Part shown: positions 42,997 through 51,662 of the stretch, one piece after another
How the letters are laid out: each line of letters begins with the position of its first letter
Numbering within the stretch: the stretch's first letter is position 1
Assembly (NCBI GenBank): GCA_029263455.1
Contig: JAJCXM010000022.1
Location: 62,001-126,000 of the forward strand
Reading direction: 5' to 3'
Length of the DNA: 64,000 bases
From: Holophagae bacterium
Lineage (GTDB): Bacteria; Acidobacteriota; Holophagae; Acanthopleuribacterales; Acanthopleuribacteraceae
Translations under genes and position numbers: made by a program
The notes under the pieces: generated by a model
Told to the model about the DNA's origin: nothing
Seen by the model: the letters and a program-made list of their open reading frames with translations, nothing else
The model's database searches: none

Positions 42997-44463
42997 CTAA
43001 AGCTCTTCGGTCTTTGAGGCAGGCACAGCGCGTTCGTACGCCCAATTGCGAATGTGGCGAACCTGTTCCTCCATAGTGGTGGAAATAGGTACGATTTGCT
43101 TGCGTGCGAGATACAGGTCCTTGAGTTCTAGTTGGCGTTGCTGGAGTCGAGCCGATGTGATCGCTGAGACCACACACTGCTCAATTTCGGCACCGTTCCA
43201 ACCCTTTGTCGAGTCGGCAAAAACCTCAAGGTCATACAAAGTGGGATCGAATCCCCTGTTAGCCAGATGGATTCTGAATATTTCTTTACGTTCTTGCATC
43301 CTCGGCAAGTCGACAAAGAAGACTTGGTCGAAACGACCCTTACGGATCATCTCAGCAGGTAGCAAATCGATGCGATTTGCTGTCGCTGCTACGAACAAGC
43401 CGGCTGGTTTCTCCTGCATCCAGGTGAGAAAGTAAGCAAATATTCGAGATAATGCGGAGTCGCTTTGTGAGCTGCCTTCCGCCGAAAGTCCCATCTCGAT
43501 TTCGTCGATCCATAAGACAGCGGGCGCCATAGATTCCATGGTCTTACAAGCCTTAGCAAACGCTTGTTCTGGAGGTCCATTAGCGCCGGAAAATACATTA
43601 ACCATTTCCATGCGGTACAACGGAAGTTGCCACGCGGAGGAGACGGCTTTGATACATAATGATTTACCGCAACCTGAAACACCCATGAGTAACATACCCT
43701 TAGGTGCAATAGCTCGCGTTTCATCATCGTCGGATAAGAGCAGCTCTTTGCGAGCAATTAGCCACTCTTTCAAATTTTCTAATCCGCCGAGTTCGTCCAT
43801 GGTCGGAACTTCGGGGATGTATTCCAGTGTGCCTACTTTTTGAATAAGTTGGCGCTTTTCCTCGGCCAGATAACTTAATGCTTGGTGTTCTGAAGTGTGG
43901 GCACCAATGCGTGCAAGGGCGTGACGCGCTTCGGATAGTGTCAGGCCCTTTAGCGTGGCTGCAAGTACACGTTCGGGCAAGTGGCCCAAATCATGATCTT
44001 CCAGATACTGATTAACCACTGATTGAAGTACAGACAATGAGGGCATTTCTAACTGTACTAAAGCCGTCTCTCGTTGAATTTCATCCGGAATAGCTACGTT
44101 CGGGCCAGAAAGCACAATCATGCCGCCCGATTGTCGCCATTGGAAATAAAGATCACGCAAAGCTCTAATGACTTGAGCACTGTAATGTAGATGCAAGTCT
44201 TTCATCCAAACAAGCGGGCGTTGCTCGGACTGTTGCAGTAAACGCAAGGTATCGATGGGATCTTGCGTTGGCTGACCCTGGTTGGGTATAAGACCATCGT
44301 TTATTTGCCAGGTCCATAATTCTGCGTTCATGGACGCCGCCATTAACTTCAGTTGCACTTCCAAATACTCTTCGTCTGGCGTCTGCACGAATATTAAGGC
44401 GCGCCCGGTTTGGAGGTGGGCGGCGAGGTCTTGATGTATGGCTTCAACCACTGATGTATTCAT
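42997..44463 (-). CDS. Ycf46-like AAA ATPase
   Basis: The 488-residue cytoplasmic protein has a C-terminal AAA module (about 240-470) with Walker A GVSGCGKSLCIKA, Walker B VLWIDEIEMG, sensor-1 AATANRIDLLP and arginine finger IRKGRFDQ. The N-terminal half (about 1-200) resembles the RecA-like domain of Ycf46-type ATPases (LIFVQTPDEEYLEVQLKLM). The Ycf46 family is found in cyanobacteria and other bacteria and its role is poorly defined. It is upstream of the DegT-like gene, so they may work together. Confidence 0.9.
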   Translation of the reverse strand: MNTSVVEAIHQDLAAHLQTGRALIFVQTPDEEYLEVQLKLMAASMNAELWTWQINDGLIPNQGQPTQDPIDTLRLLQQSEQRPLVWMKDLHLHYSAQVIRALRDLYFQWRQSGGMIVLSGPNVAIPDEIQRETALVQLEMPSLSVLQSVVNQYLEDHDLGHLPERVLAATLKGLTLSEARHALARIGAHTSEHQALSYLAEEKRQLIQKVGTLEYIPEVPTMDELGGLENLKEWLIARKELLLSDDDETRAIAPKGMLLMGVSGCGKSLCIKAVSSAWQLPLYRMEMVNVFSGANGPPEQAFAKACKTMESMAPAVLWIDEIEMGLSAEGSSQSDSALSRIFAYFLTWMQEKPAGLFVAATANRIDLLPAEMIRKGRFDQVFFVDLPRMQERKEIFRIHLANRGFDPTLYDLEVFADSTKGWNGAEIEQCVVSAITSARLQQRQLELKDLYLARKQIVPISTTMEEQVRHIRNWAYERAVPASKTEEL

Positions 44464-44645
44464 CCAAACGGCAAAGGCTCCTGGACAGTGGGTTTTGGGG
44501 GGGTCTCTTCAGTGTCGTAGAACAAAGTGTGCGCCTAATCGAGCACTATGTCAGAGTCCGGCCCAACGTAGTCCACCATGAATATCACAAAATAAGGCCT
44601 TTGCAAAGGGCTAGGCGCTGCCAGCCATCGAGATATAATTGTGTC

Positions 44646-45479
44646 ATGACCGACCTCAAACACAAATTAATCGCCTATTTGGAATACTATGCCCAACTTG
44701 GTGTGACACATGTTCAACCCTTAAACGCGCCACCGCTTTTGGTGTCAGCGACAGTTGCAGTCAAGAAAATAAGCCAAGCTAAGCCGATGGCAGATCGATC
44801 AGAACGCGCGCCTGCACCTGCAATAAAAGGGGCGATGGGTGCCATTCTGAATTTGGTCAAAACAGGGCGCGACACAGAGTCGACACAGGTGAAGGTGAAT
44901 CAACTTGAGGGTGGCAACTCAAAGGAAATATTAACGAACCTCTACAATGCGTTTGAACATTGTCGTGCCTGCGCCCTAGGGACGACACGCAAGCTTTTCG
45001 TTTTTGGTGAGGGACCGCCAGACGCCGAATTGATGTTTGTAGGTGAGGGACCGGGCCGCCGAGAGGACGAGAGTGGACGACCCTTTGTGGGCGATGCTGG
45101 AAGTTTATTGTCGCGCATCATTGAAGCCATGTCTTTGACCAGACAAAACGTCTTTATTGCGAATGTCGTAAAATGCCGACCGCCGGACAATCGAACGCCG
45201 CTGCCAGATGAAATGGCAACCTGCTCTCCGATCTTAATCAAGCAAATAGAAACAGTTAATCCGAAGGTGATTGTGGCGTTGGGAGGCACGGCATTAAGGT
45301 TTTTTAAGGATGCTCCGACTTCTATAGTACGAACTCGTGGCACTTTTTTTGATTGGCGCGGCTATCGCGTGATGCCGACATTTCACCCAGCCTATATCTT
45401 GCGTAACCCGGCCGCGAAAAGGGATGTGTGGGATGATATGCAAAAAGTAATGGTGGAATTAGGATTGGGTAAGCCTTGA
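44646..45479 (+). CDS. Family 4 uracil-DNA glycosylase with Fe-S cluster
   Basis: The 277-residue protein has the family-4 UDG motifs GEGPGRREDESGRPFVG and FHPAYILRNP. Four cysteines for a [4Fe-4S] cluster are in HCRAC and, later, KCRPPDNRTP with MATC. These enzymes excise uracil from DNA. The first 75 residues are an extra, Ala/Lys-rich N-terminal region. The ATG at 44646 is chosen; a longer frame would overlap the divergent AAA gene. It overlaps the CYTH gene's TTG start as TTGA. Confidence 0.92.
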   Translation: MTDLKHKLIAYLEYYAQLGVTHVQPLNAPPLLVSATVAVKKISQAKPMADRSERAPAPAIKGAMGAILNLVKTGRDTESTQVKVNQLEGGNSKEILTNLYNAFEHCRACALGTTRKLFVFGEGPPDAELMFVGEGPGRREDESGRPFVGDAGSLLSRIIEAMSLTRQNVFIANVVKCRPPDNRTPLPDEMATCSPILIKQIETVNPKVIVALGGTALRFFKDAPTSIVRTRGTFFDWRGYRVMPTFHPAYILRNPAAKRDVWDDMQKVMVELGLGKP

Positions 45480-46006
45480 ATCGGGAAGTAGAAATTAAGT
45501 TGGAGGTTCTGGACGATAGCCTGCTCTCCAGGCTTTCAGAATTTCGGCTTCATCGGGCGCGTCACTTTGAAGATAATTTGCTATTTGACCGCGTCGACGA
45601 GCTCAAATCTAAATCTCAAGTCCTACGGCTGAGACGTGCGGGGGACGACTGGTTTGTAACTTACAAAGGGCCAGCGAGTTATTCGTCGACAGGCATCAAG
45701 TCTAGAGATGAGATTGAGACTAAGGTTGCGGACGGTTTAATGATGCAAGCAATATGGGAGCAGCTGGGCTTTCAGGTTGTGTTTCGTTACCAAAAGTACC
45801 GAACCATATATCGAACGCAAGATGTCTGGATTATGGACGATGAGACGCCAATTGGGCACTTCATCGAACTGGAGGGCGAGGCTTCTGCTATCGAGTCGGT
45901 GCGTAAAGATTTGGGCTTGCAGGAACAACCCGCCATCCTTGAATCATACGTGGGTCTGTTCAAGTTACGCCGCAAAGCGCATGCGGGCCCTTACATGGTA
46001 TTCTGA
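45476..46006 (+). CDS. CYTH-domain protein (class IV adenylate cyclase / thiamine-triphosphatase type)
   Basis: The 176-residue protein begins with the CYTH signature E-x-E-x-K (EVEIKLEV) and has alternating basic and acidic strands (LRLRRAGDDWFVTYKGP, RDEIETKV, FIELEGEA). CYTH enzymes process triphosphate substrates, either as class IV adenylate cyclases or as tripolyphosphatases. Sequence alone does not decide which. The start is TTG, overlapping the UDG stop by TTGA. Confidence 0.88.
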   Translation: MNREVEIKLEVLDDSLLSRLSEFRLHRARHFEDNLLFDRVDELKSKSQVLRLRRAGDDWFVTYKGPASYSSTGIKSRDEIETKVADGLMMQAIWEQLGFQVVFRYQKYRTIYRTQDVWIMDDETPIGHFIELEGEASAIESVRKDLGLQEQPAILESYVGLFKLRRKAHAGPYMVF

Positions 46007-46115
46007 GAACAAGCTTGAAAAAGATGAATGCAACTCAACCAAAACAAGGTCGTGATCGTATCAATGGCGGGCCGAGCCGTGTCCACGGCGGGTTACTTAG
46101 GATCGAGGAGGATTT

Positions 46116-47084
46116 ATGAAATCGATTCGTTGGGCGCTTTTAGGTGTGCTCATTTGGACGGTCAGTTGTTCCCAGCGTATAGATTACAGTAAAGCGCTCT
46201 TCCGCCACGTGCCGGACGATCCCGAGTTACTGTTACTTGCTCGACCTAATGAACTAATGGAGTTCACTCAGAAGAACATGGCCGAGCTGGGCATTCAGGA
46301 ATTGCTGGGCGATATGTGGAATGCCGACTTTGTTGATTTGGACCAGTACCGACATGTGGCGGTCGAAGTCATTGAAGCGCTCGGATTACCTTGGCAAGAT
46401 ATTCAAGTGGTAGGTGTGTTGGTATATTTCCAAAAACCTGTCTTTTTGGTGAGTGGCACAATTGATCGCGATCAGGTGGCCGCCAAAATACTGGAGCTTG
46501 GATTCACTGAGAATGCCAACGGAACCTTCAACTACGTTTATGAAGCACAAAAGCTGTTCATGCCAGAGGATGGCATTATCATGATGGCCGAAGAGGAACT
46601 CCTAGAGTTTCTGATGGATATTCCCGAAGAAAACCGGCTATGGAATCGGCCAGATTTTGCCGATTATCGGACGAAGGCTCCTCTGAACAATTCACTTTTT
46701 GTGTGGTCAAATCCACCAGATTATTTTCTAAAGAGCTTTGAGTATCGCGACGATCTGGGCAGTGTCAGTTTGGCAATCGACCTTAAAGGGGCCGTCAATG
46801 TGAAGAGTACGGTACATATCAAAGATCCCGATAAGACATTGATGTTATATAACTTGCTGACCGGTGCTGTACATATTGGTAGGGCGGCTTTTGGTGGACA
46901 TCCGGTTTATGGATCGGTGTTTAGTGGGTTAGAAGTGACGCAAGACAATCAGAGAGTGGTTAGTAGTCTTGTGGTGCCAGCAGCTCAGGTTCCGGCTTTG
47001 AGAGAACAGTTAATTAGTGACATGGGTAATCCTTCGGGCGAGACATTTCAGGGTTTTCAACGCTTTTTTGAGGCGTTCAAGTAA
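46116..47084 (+). CDS. Putative lipoprotein, unknown function
   Basis: The 322-residue protein has a signal sequence ending in a cysteine (LIWTVSCSQ), close to but not perfect for a lipobox. The rest is alpha/beta with repeated FxxxxL-rich strands (IQVVGVLVYFQKPVFLVSG, VNVKSTVHIKDPDKTL). I do not recognise the family. The GAGGAGG ribosome site is strong. It lies 27 bases before the sigma factor gene on the same strand and probably shares its operon. Confidence 0.82.
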   Translation: MKSIRWALLGVLIWTVSCSQRIDYSKALFRHVPDDPELLLLARPNELMEFTQKNMAELGIQELLGDMWNADFVDLDQYRHVAVEVIEALGLPWQDIQVVGVLVYFQKPVFLVSGTIDRDQVAAKILELGFTENANGTFNYVYEAQKLFMPEDGIIMMAEEELLEFLMDIPEENRLWNRPDFADYRTKAPLNNSLFVWSNPPDYFLKSFEYRDDLGSVSLAIDLKGAVNVKSTVHIKDPDKTLMLYNLLTGAVHIGRAAFGGHPVYGSVFSGLEVTQDNQRVVSSLVVPAAQVPALREQLISDMGNPSGETFQGFQRFFEAFK

Positions 47085-47111
47085 ACGGGAGTCAAGGAGC
47101 GAGCGTTTAAC

Positions 47112-47702
47112 ATGATAAGCGACAAGGATCGTGAACGCAGCGATGAGCAGCTCATGGCTGCCGTCGCGGCCGATCACATCGAGGCGTTCGAAATTCTTGT
47201 ATCGCGGCACCAGAATAGAGTGTACCGAATGGCCCTGCAAATGTTGGGCAATGAAGAGGATGCGTGGGATGTCAGCCAAGAAATTTTCATCAAAGTTTAT
47301 CATGCACGCGCTTCCTACACCGAGGAGGCAAAATTCACAACGTGGTTATATCGGATTGCCAACAACGCGGTTATCGACCGAATCCGCCAACTCAAACGTT
47401 TGGCCCGCTTCCAATCAGTGGAAGATAGTTATGGTGAGCCAGCCGCGGAATCACGCGATGCGCATGACGAATTGGCACTCGAAGAAATGGGCCAAAGCAT
47501 GTCTCACGCACTCATGGCGCTCAGTGAGCGTCAAAGGGGTATGGTTATAATGAAATACTATGAAGGCTTTTCGGTGAAGGAAATTGCAGATGTATTTGAA
47601 TGTGCGGATGGCACCGTCAAGGCAACTCTTTTTCAGGCCATCCGAAATTTGCGGGACCGTCTCTTTGATTTAGGTATTGTCTCCGCTGAGGTCGTGTCAT
47701 GA
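47112..47702 (+). CDS. ECF RNA polymerase sigma factor
   Basis: The 196-residue protein has region 2 (LGNEEDAWDVSQEIFIKVYHA, about 45-70, with the -10-melting block FTTWLYRIANNAVID) and region 4 (LSERQRGMVIMKYYEGFSVKEIA, about 135-160). This two-domain layout without region 3 marks an ECF (RpoE-like) sigma factor. The next gene overlaps by ATGA and encodes a membrane protein that could be its anti-sigma factor. Confidence 0.93.
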   Translation: MISDKDRERSDEQLMAAVAADHIEAFEILVSRHQNRVYRMALQMLGNEEDAWDVSQEIFIKVYHARASYTEEAKFTTWLYRIANNAVIDRIRQLKRLARFQSVEDSYGEPAAESRDAHDELALEEMGQSMSHALMALSERQRGMVIMKYYEGFSVKEIADVFECADGTVKATLFQAIRNLRDRLFDLGIVSAEVVS

Positions 47703-48457
47703 AACAAGAACCCAACTTAGAAATCCAATTTGATTTAATGGACGAAGCCCTGCAATCAGGCGTGCCGTTAGCTGAAGTTGATGATAAAGAAGTGGCAGAG
47801 GCCCTCGAGATCGTACAACTTTTGCAACGAGCATCGACGTGGCATGAACAGCAACATTCAGATCAGCCCGGTCCCTTATTCACGCGCCATGTTGTAGGCC
47901 GCGTGCGTAAGAAGTCGACATTTATGTGGTGGGTGGGCGCTGTTGCCGCCGCTTTACTGATCTCGCTGGCATTGAATCTAAAAATACCGACCGTTGATGA
48001 GGTGCAGGTTGCTGATCACGTTCCCACCATCGATCAGGTTCAGGTGGCCGATTACGATCCCCAGCAAATAACGTTTGACCACGACATGTTAAAACAAGCC
48101 ATCGGGGCAGACGAACGCAGTGAAATGCTGCAGTATTTGTCAGGTACAGAAAGACTGATATTAGCGCTCAGGGAACCTGAGCTGGCCTGTACGCCTGAAA
48201 AAGTTGATTTAGCTTCCGAAAAGAAGTTGGCCAGCCATCTGTTGCTTCAACAAAAAATGTTTGCAAGTCAAATGGACCAATTTGAGTACATGCATGTAAG
48301 AGATATATTCCGCCAGTTGGAAACCATTCTCATTGAATTCAATACGTTCGATGGCTGTAGCGACCAGTTAGAAATACAATCATTATCCGATCATATTATC
48401 GAGAAGAAAATTCTCACTAAACTGCGACTTATGACGCACGAAATCCAATTATCATAG
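47699..48457 (+). CDS. Membrane protein coupled to the sigma factor, possible anti-sigma
   Basis: The 252-residue protein has a cytoplasmic N-terminal region of about 75 residues. One membrane helix follows (WWVGAVAAALLISLALNL, about 77-95), then a periplasmic part. It lacks the H-x3-C-x2-C zinc motif of ZAS-type anti-sigma factors. Its place after the sigma gene and topology suggest anti-sigma function, but this is inference. Just after the helix, two 12-residue imperfect repeats (PTVDEVQVADHV and PTIDQVQVADYD) lie at 47987-48058. Confidence 0.8.
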   Translation: MKQEPNLEIQFDLMDEALQSGVPLAEVDDKEVAEALEIVQLLQRASTWHEQQHSDQPGPLFTRHVVGRVRKKSTFMWWVGAVAAALLISLALNLKIPTVDEVQVADHVPTIDQVQVADYDPQQITFDHDMLKQAIGADERSEMLQYLSGTERLILALREPELACTPEKVDLASEKKLASHLLLQQKMFASQMDQFEYMHVRDIFRQLETILIEFNTFDGCSDQLEIQSLSDHIIEKKILTKLRLMTHEIQLS

Positions 48458-48464
48458 GTGACCT

Positions 48465-49313
48465 ATGAACCGACTAATTAACTTCATCCTACTAGCGCTC
48501 TTAATCTCGCCTAACTTAATGGCTGGTGAAGATTACAATCTTTGGAAAGAGGCCAAGAAGTATTGGTATGGCGAGAAATGGGATGAGGCCGCTCAGACCT
48601 ATGAAATATTGCTTAAGAACCACCCCGATAGCCCATTCCATTACAAAAGCATGTATTTTTTGGCTTACTGCGAAAAGAAAAAAGGGAATGACGATAGGGC
48701 TTTTGAATTAGTTTCTCAACTGATAGGGGAGGGTGAAGCTCAAAGCAACGATAACTTGATTGAGGATGCAAAGTCCTTGAGATTACTGATTGCTTACCAG
48801 AGAGCCAAGAGCCAACCTTCTTTTAAAACGGTTTTACGTGATGCACTCAAAGACAAGTCCTCGGCTATTCGTTTTCAAGCGGCGAGCGACTTGGCAGAAT
48901 TAGGCGAGCGCAACGGGGTCAATGTTCTTTTTGAATTCATCGAGAATACACAAGATACGGATTTGCGAGATCTGGCCATTAAGAAACTGCTGTTAGTTGC
49001 TGATGAGAAAGACAAAAAAAGACTCAACGCTTTCCTGCAAGAAAAGCGCAGCCAACCTGGATCAGACGCGCCTCGTATGTTGCGACTGGTAGTGCGCGAT
49101 TTGACCAGTGACAATGAGGCCATCAAGGTGAACGTGCCTGAAAAACTGTTGGCGATTTTGTTGAAGTCTCTGACGCCTGAACAAAGAGACTTGATCGAAC
49201 AGAACAATGTTGATCTTGACCTTTTGTCACGCGAGATACGTAACATGCCTCCAAATACGATCATTTTTGAGATCAGCGACAAGAATCAAGAAATCAAACT
49301 CATTCTGGACTGA
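48465..49313 (+). CDS. Exported TPR/HEAT-repeat protein
   Basis: The 282-residue protein has a signal peptide (FILLALLISPNLMAG). A TPR-like N-terminal half follows (KWDEAAQTYEILLKNHP and YFLAYCEKKKGNDDRAFELV). The HEAT-like second half (SSAIRFQAASDLAELGERNGVNVLFEFI) ends in strands reminiscent of a small beta domain. It closes the operon lipoprotein-sigma-anti-sigma, followed by a terminator. It could be the periplasmic sensor for the sigma factor, but no evidence beyond position supports this. Confidence 0.85.
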   Translation: MNRLINFILLALLISPNLMAGEDYNLWKEAKKYWYGEKWDEAAQTYEILLKNHPDSPFHYKSMYFLAYCEKKKGNDDRAFELVSQLIGEGEAQSNDNLIEDAKSLRLLIAYQRAKSQPSFKTVLRDALKDKSSAIRFQAASDLAELGERNGVNVLFEFIENTQDTDLRDLAIKKLLLVADEKDKKRLNAFLQEKRSQPGSDAPRMLRLVVRDLTSDNEAIKVNVPEKLLAILLKSLTPEQRDLIEQNNVDLDLLSREIRNMPPNTIIFEISDKNQEIKLILD

Positions 49314-49474
49314 ACTACTTAAAAACAATGGGGTTATGTGTCTGTCGCGCGGCTCGTGAGTTGCCGCCTTGCACTTAAAGACAGATCACAATTGTGAAAA
49401 GTTGTAAGCAGAGCAAACGTTTTTCGTTCAACTAACGTCTAACTATATGCATTATTACTCCTGCATTCCTGAGA

Positions 49475-49502
49475 GAGGGGCGCTGATCCGACAGCGCCCC
49501 TC
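49475..49502 (+). terminator. Terminator after the sigma-factor operon
   Basis: GAGGGGCGCT (49475-49484) pairs over 10 bases with AGCGCCCCTC (49493-49502), followed by a T-rich stretch. It ends the plus-strand operon 46116-49313. The gap 49314-49630 otherwise holds only the TetR promoter and operator (listed separately); I see no gene in it. Confidence 0.8.
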
Positions 49503-49560
49503 ATTCTATTTATGGCTGTCTTATTTGTCCTGTAATGGCCAACGCGAGTAGGAGTGCCAC

Positions 49561-49589
49561 TTGACATGATTTCATTTGGGACTTATTGT
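49561..49589 (+). promoter_or_regulatory. Sigma-70 promoter of the TetR gene
   Basis: TTGACA (49561-49566), a 17-base spacer and TATTGT (49584-49589) form a sigma-70 promoter about 40 bases upstream of the TetR ATG. The inverted repeat at 49602-49615 lies just after the predicted start site. Confidence 0.7.
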
Positions 49590-49601
49590 TCTTATAAATT
49601 G

Positions 49602-49615
49602 GTTGGTTGACCAAC
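49602..49615 (+). promoter_or_regulatory. Candidate TetR operator
   Basis: GTTGGT-TG-ACCAAC is a perfect 6-2-6 inverted repeat next to the promoter of the TetR-like gene, where autorepressors of this family commonly bind. Similar TTGGTTGACCAA-type sites serve several TetR regulators, but the assignment to this protein is inferred. Confidence 0.55.
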
Positions 49616-49630
49616 TTATTGAGGTGGTAT

Positions 49631-50245
49631 ATGGCTAGACGATCAAATCGTGACATTCGTAGGCGACAGATTGCAGATGCGTTGCTCGCGGAAATAGTCG
49701 ATGTCGGTTATGACCGCGCCACTATCGCGGCCATTGCCAAACGCGCAGGATTAACACCAGGACTGATTCACTACCACTTCAAATCTAAGCAAGCGATCTT
49801 GATTGAGCTCATTCAGTATCTTCAAAGCAAGTTGGAATCGCGCTATAAGTTGCTTTCGAGCCGTGATACCGATGCACGCTCCCATCTTAAGTCACTGGTT
49901 AGTGCATATCTGGCAGTTGAACCCGATGCCGATGCCCTTGTTGTATCAGCCTGGGTCATGATTGCTGCAGAGGCGGCAAAGAAAGACGAAGTACGAGAAC
50001 ATTTTGAAACGGTTGTACAGGCACAGACGCAGCAACTGAGGCAATTACTTGAGCGCTTGCTTAAGCACGAACGTAAGTCGACTTTAGGGTCTGCAGCCTT
50101 TGTATCGGGCCTAATTGCGTCTATCAACGGATGTTATTTATTGGCCAGGTCTTCGCCGAGCGTTATCGTAAAAGGATTTTCTTTTGATTGGCTATGGCAG
50201 ACAATTGAGCGTTTCGTCGCTTGCCAACCTGAGGTGGCTTCATGA
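49631..50245 (+). CDS. TetR-family transcriptional regulator
   Basis: The 204-residue protein has the N-terminal TetR HTH (TIAAIAKRAGLTPGLIHYHFKSKQAIL, about residues 33-59). The helical ligand-binding half is rich in Leu and Ala. The ATG at 49631 has GAGGTGGT upstream; an earlier TTG at 49607 would lie in the operator. It overlaps the CoaD-HD gene by ATGA, so it probably regulates itself and that fusion enzyme. Confidence 0.93.
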   Translation: MARRSNRDIRRRQIADALLAEIVDVGYDRATIAAIAKRAGLTPGLIHYHFKSKQAILIELIQYLQSKLESRYKLLSSRDTDARSHLKSLVSAYLAVEPDADALVVSAWVMIAAEAAKKDEVREHFETVVQAQTQQLRQLLERLLKHERKSTLGSAAFVSGLIASINGCYLLARSSPSVIVKGFSFDWLWQTIERFVACQPEVAS

Positions 50246-51348
50246 AGTCCGCCATTTACCCTGGCTCTTTTGATCCGCCCACGTTGGGACACTTTTCGAT
50301 CATCCAGAAAGCAGCTTGCATGTTTGACCGCCTGGTGGTTTTGGTCGCTATCAACCCAGACAAGGCCGCGTTCTTGCAGCCAAATGAACGAGTGGAATTA
50401 TTGTTAGCTGAGCTACGAACGTTAAACCATGTTTCTGTGGACGCTTGTTATGGTCTTGTCGCTGACTACGCAAGTAAACATGAAATCAGATACTTAGTAC
50501 GCGGCATTCGAAGCGGTGATGATGTGGAATACGAAATGAAGCTTGCTCGTCACAATTCCGCTCTGAGCCCAGATCTGCAAACATTGCTATTGCCTGCTGA
50601 CGAAGGGTCTCAATTTGTGAGCAGCACACTACTTCGGTTGGCGGTTAAAGCCAATGAAGTACTCGACCAGTTAACTTCGATCGCAGTGACGAGCCGACTT
50701 CAACGGGTACAGAAACATTATCACCCGATTTATCATCGCTGGATCAGTTTGGGAATTCGGCTAGATGTTGAATTCAAGGCCTGGGAACAATCCTTTGTCG
50801 GGCTGGTACGTAGTTATCAGACCTCAGGACGTTATTATCACAATTTAGGGCATATTGAGGATTGTCTGCACGATTTGGACGAGGTTGAGTTCCAGGATGA
50901 AAGCGGACTTAGCGCGATTGAGTTGGCCATTTGGTACCACGATGTCGTTTATTGCACATGGCGAAAGGATAATGAAATTAGAAGTGCCCGCCGTGCTGCG
51001 CGCGAACTAATACGGGCGGGCGTCTCTAATGAAATTGTCGCAGATGTCGAACAATTGGTATTAACGACTCGAGAACACAACCCTGACCCTAATAACAAGG
51101 ATTCTCAGCTCTTCTCAGATATTGACGTGGCTATTTTGTCAAGGTCAGAACAGGCCTATCGAAAATATGCTTCAGATATTCGTAAAGAATACGGTTGGGT
51201 AGCGGAACGCAAATATAGAGCTAAGCGATGTTTGGTTTTGAAACAGCTAATGGATAGGCCACGGATCTACGCTTCAGATCACTTTCGATCACGTGAACAA
51301 AAGGCGCGTTTTAACATACAACAAGAGCTGTTCAGACTCGATGGGTAG
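50242..51348 (+). CDS. coaD: CoaD-HD phosphohydrolase fusion
   Basis: The 368-residue protein joins two enzymes. Residues 1-160 are phosphopantetheine adenylyltransferase (CoaD): GSFDPPTLGHFSII with the T-x-G-H motif, VRGIRSGDDVEYEM, and SSTLLRLAV. It makes dephospho-CoA in the CoA pathway. Residues about 165-368 match the COG4339-type HD phosphohydrolases: RYYHNLGHIEDC, AIWYHDVVY, and DIDVAILSRS, with AEER-like EYGWVAERKYRAKR near the end. CoaD is normally a single domain of about 160 residues. The HD part could hydrolyse a CoA intermediate or a nucleotide. It is coupled to the TetR gene by ATGA. Confidence 0.92.
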   Translation: MKSAIYPGSFDPPTLGHFSIIQKAACMFDRLVVLVAINPDKAAFLQPNERVELLLAELRTLNHVSVDACYGLVADYASKHEIRYLVRGIRSGDDVEYEMKLARHNSALSPDLQTLLLPADEGSQFVSSTLLRLAVKANEVLDQLTSIAVTSRLQRVQKHYHPIYHRWISLGIRLDVEFKAWEQSFVGLVRSYQTSGRYYHNLGHIEDCLHDLDEVEFQDESGLSAIELAIWYHDVVYCTWRKDNEIRSARRAARELIRAGVSNEIVADVEQLVLTTREHNPDPNNKDSQLFSDIDVAILSRSEQAYRKYASDIRKEYGWVAERKYRAKRCLVLKQLMDRPRIYASDHFRSREQKARFNIQQELFRLDG

Positions 51349-51662
51349 CCAGGACAAAATGATTACCGATGACGGAAGGCTGTGCAAAGTGGAATAGACC
51401 TGAACCACACCGATTTCCATGCCCACTCTCTTGTGGGGCGGCGGGAAGCCAGCCGGTCGTCTCTCAATGGCGCGGCCGCCCGCTACGTGTTGGTTCCTAG
51501 TTTGGAACCAAAGGAAAAGCCATCAATCGTACCCCCCTCATGATGGCCTCGTCTTCCACGTTGCCCCGAAGAGTCAAGTCACCCCCACAAAAGATTCGTC
51601 TATCTTTATCAAGGAGCGACATAAGATCATAACTCAGATTGAGAACCAGCTGCCAACCCTTT
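51349..51662. other. Intergenic stretch without a supported gene
   Basis: This 314-base gap lies between the convergent CoaD-HD and anti-sigma-like genes. The only open frames (for example 51419-51673 plus) show no family motifs, no ribosome site and atypical composition. TTGGTTCC (51490-51497) pairs with GGAACCAA (51504-51511), possibly a shared bidirectional terminator. No U-run follows. Confidence 0.7.

Noticed and set aside
44454-44645. Upstream extension of the uracil-DNA glycosylase
   Set aside because: It overlaps the divergent AAA gene start, and the region has no family similarity. The ATG at 44646 is kept.
47987-48058. Tandem repeat as a phase-variable or VNTR locus
   Set aside because: There are only two imperfect 36-base copies in frame within a coding region, with many silent differences, so slippage is unlikely.
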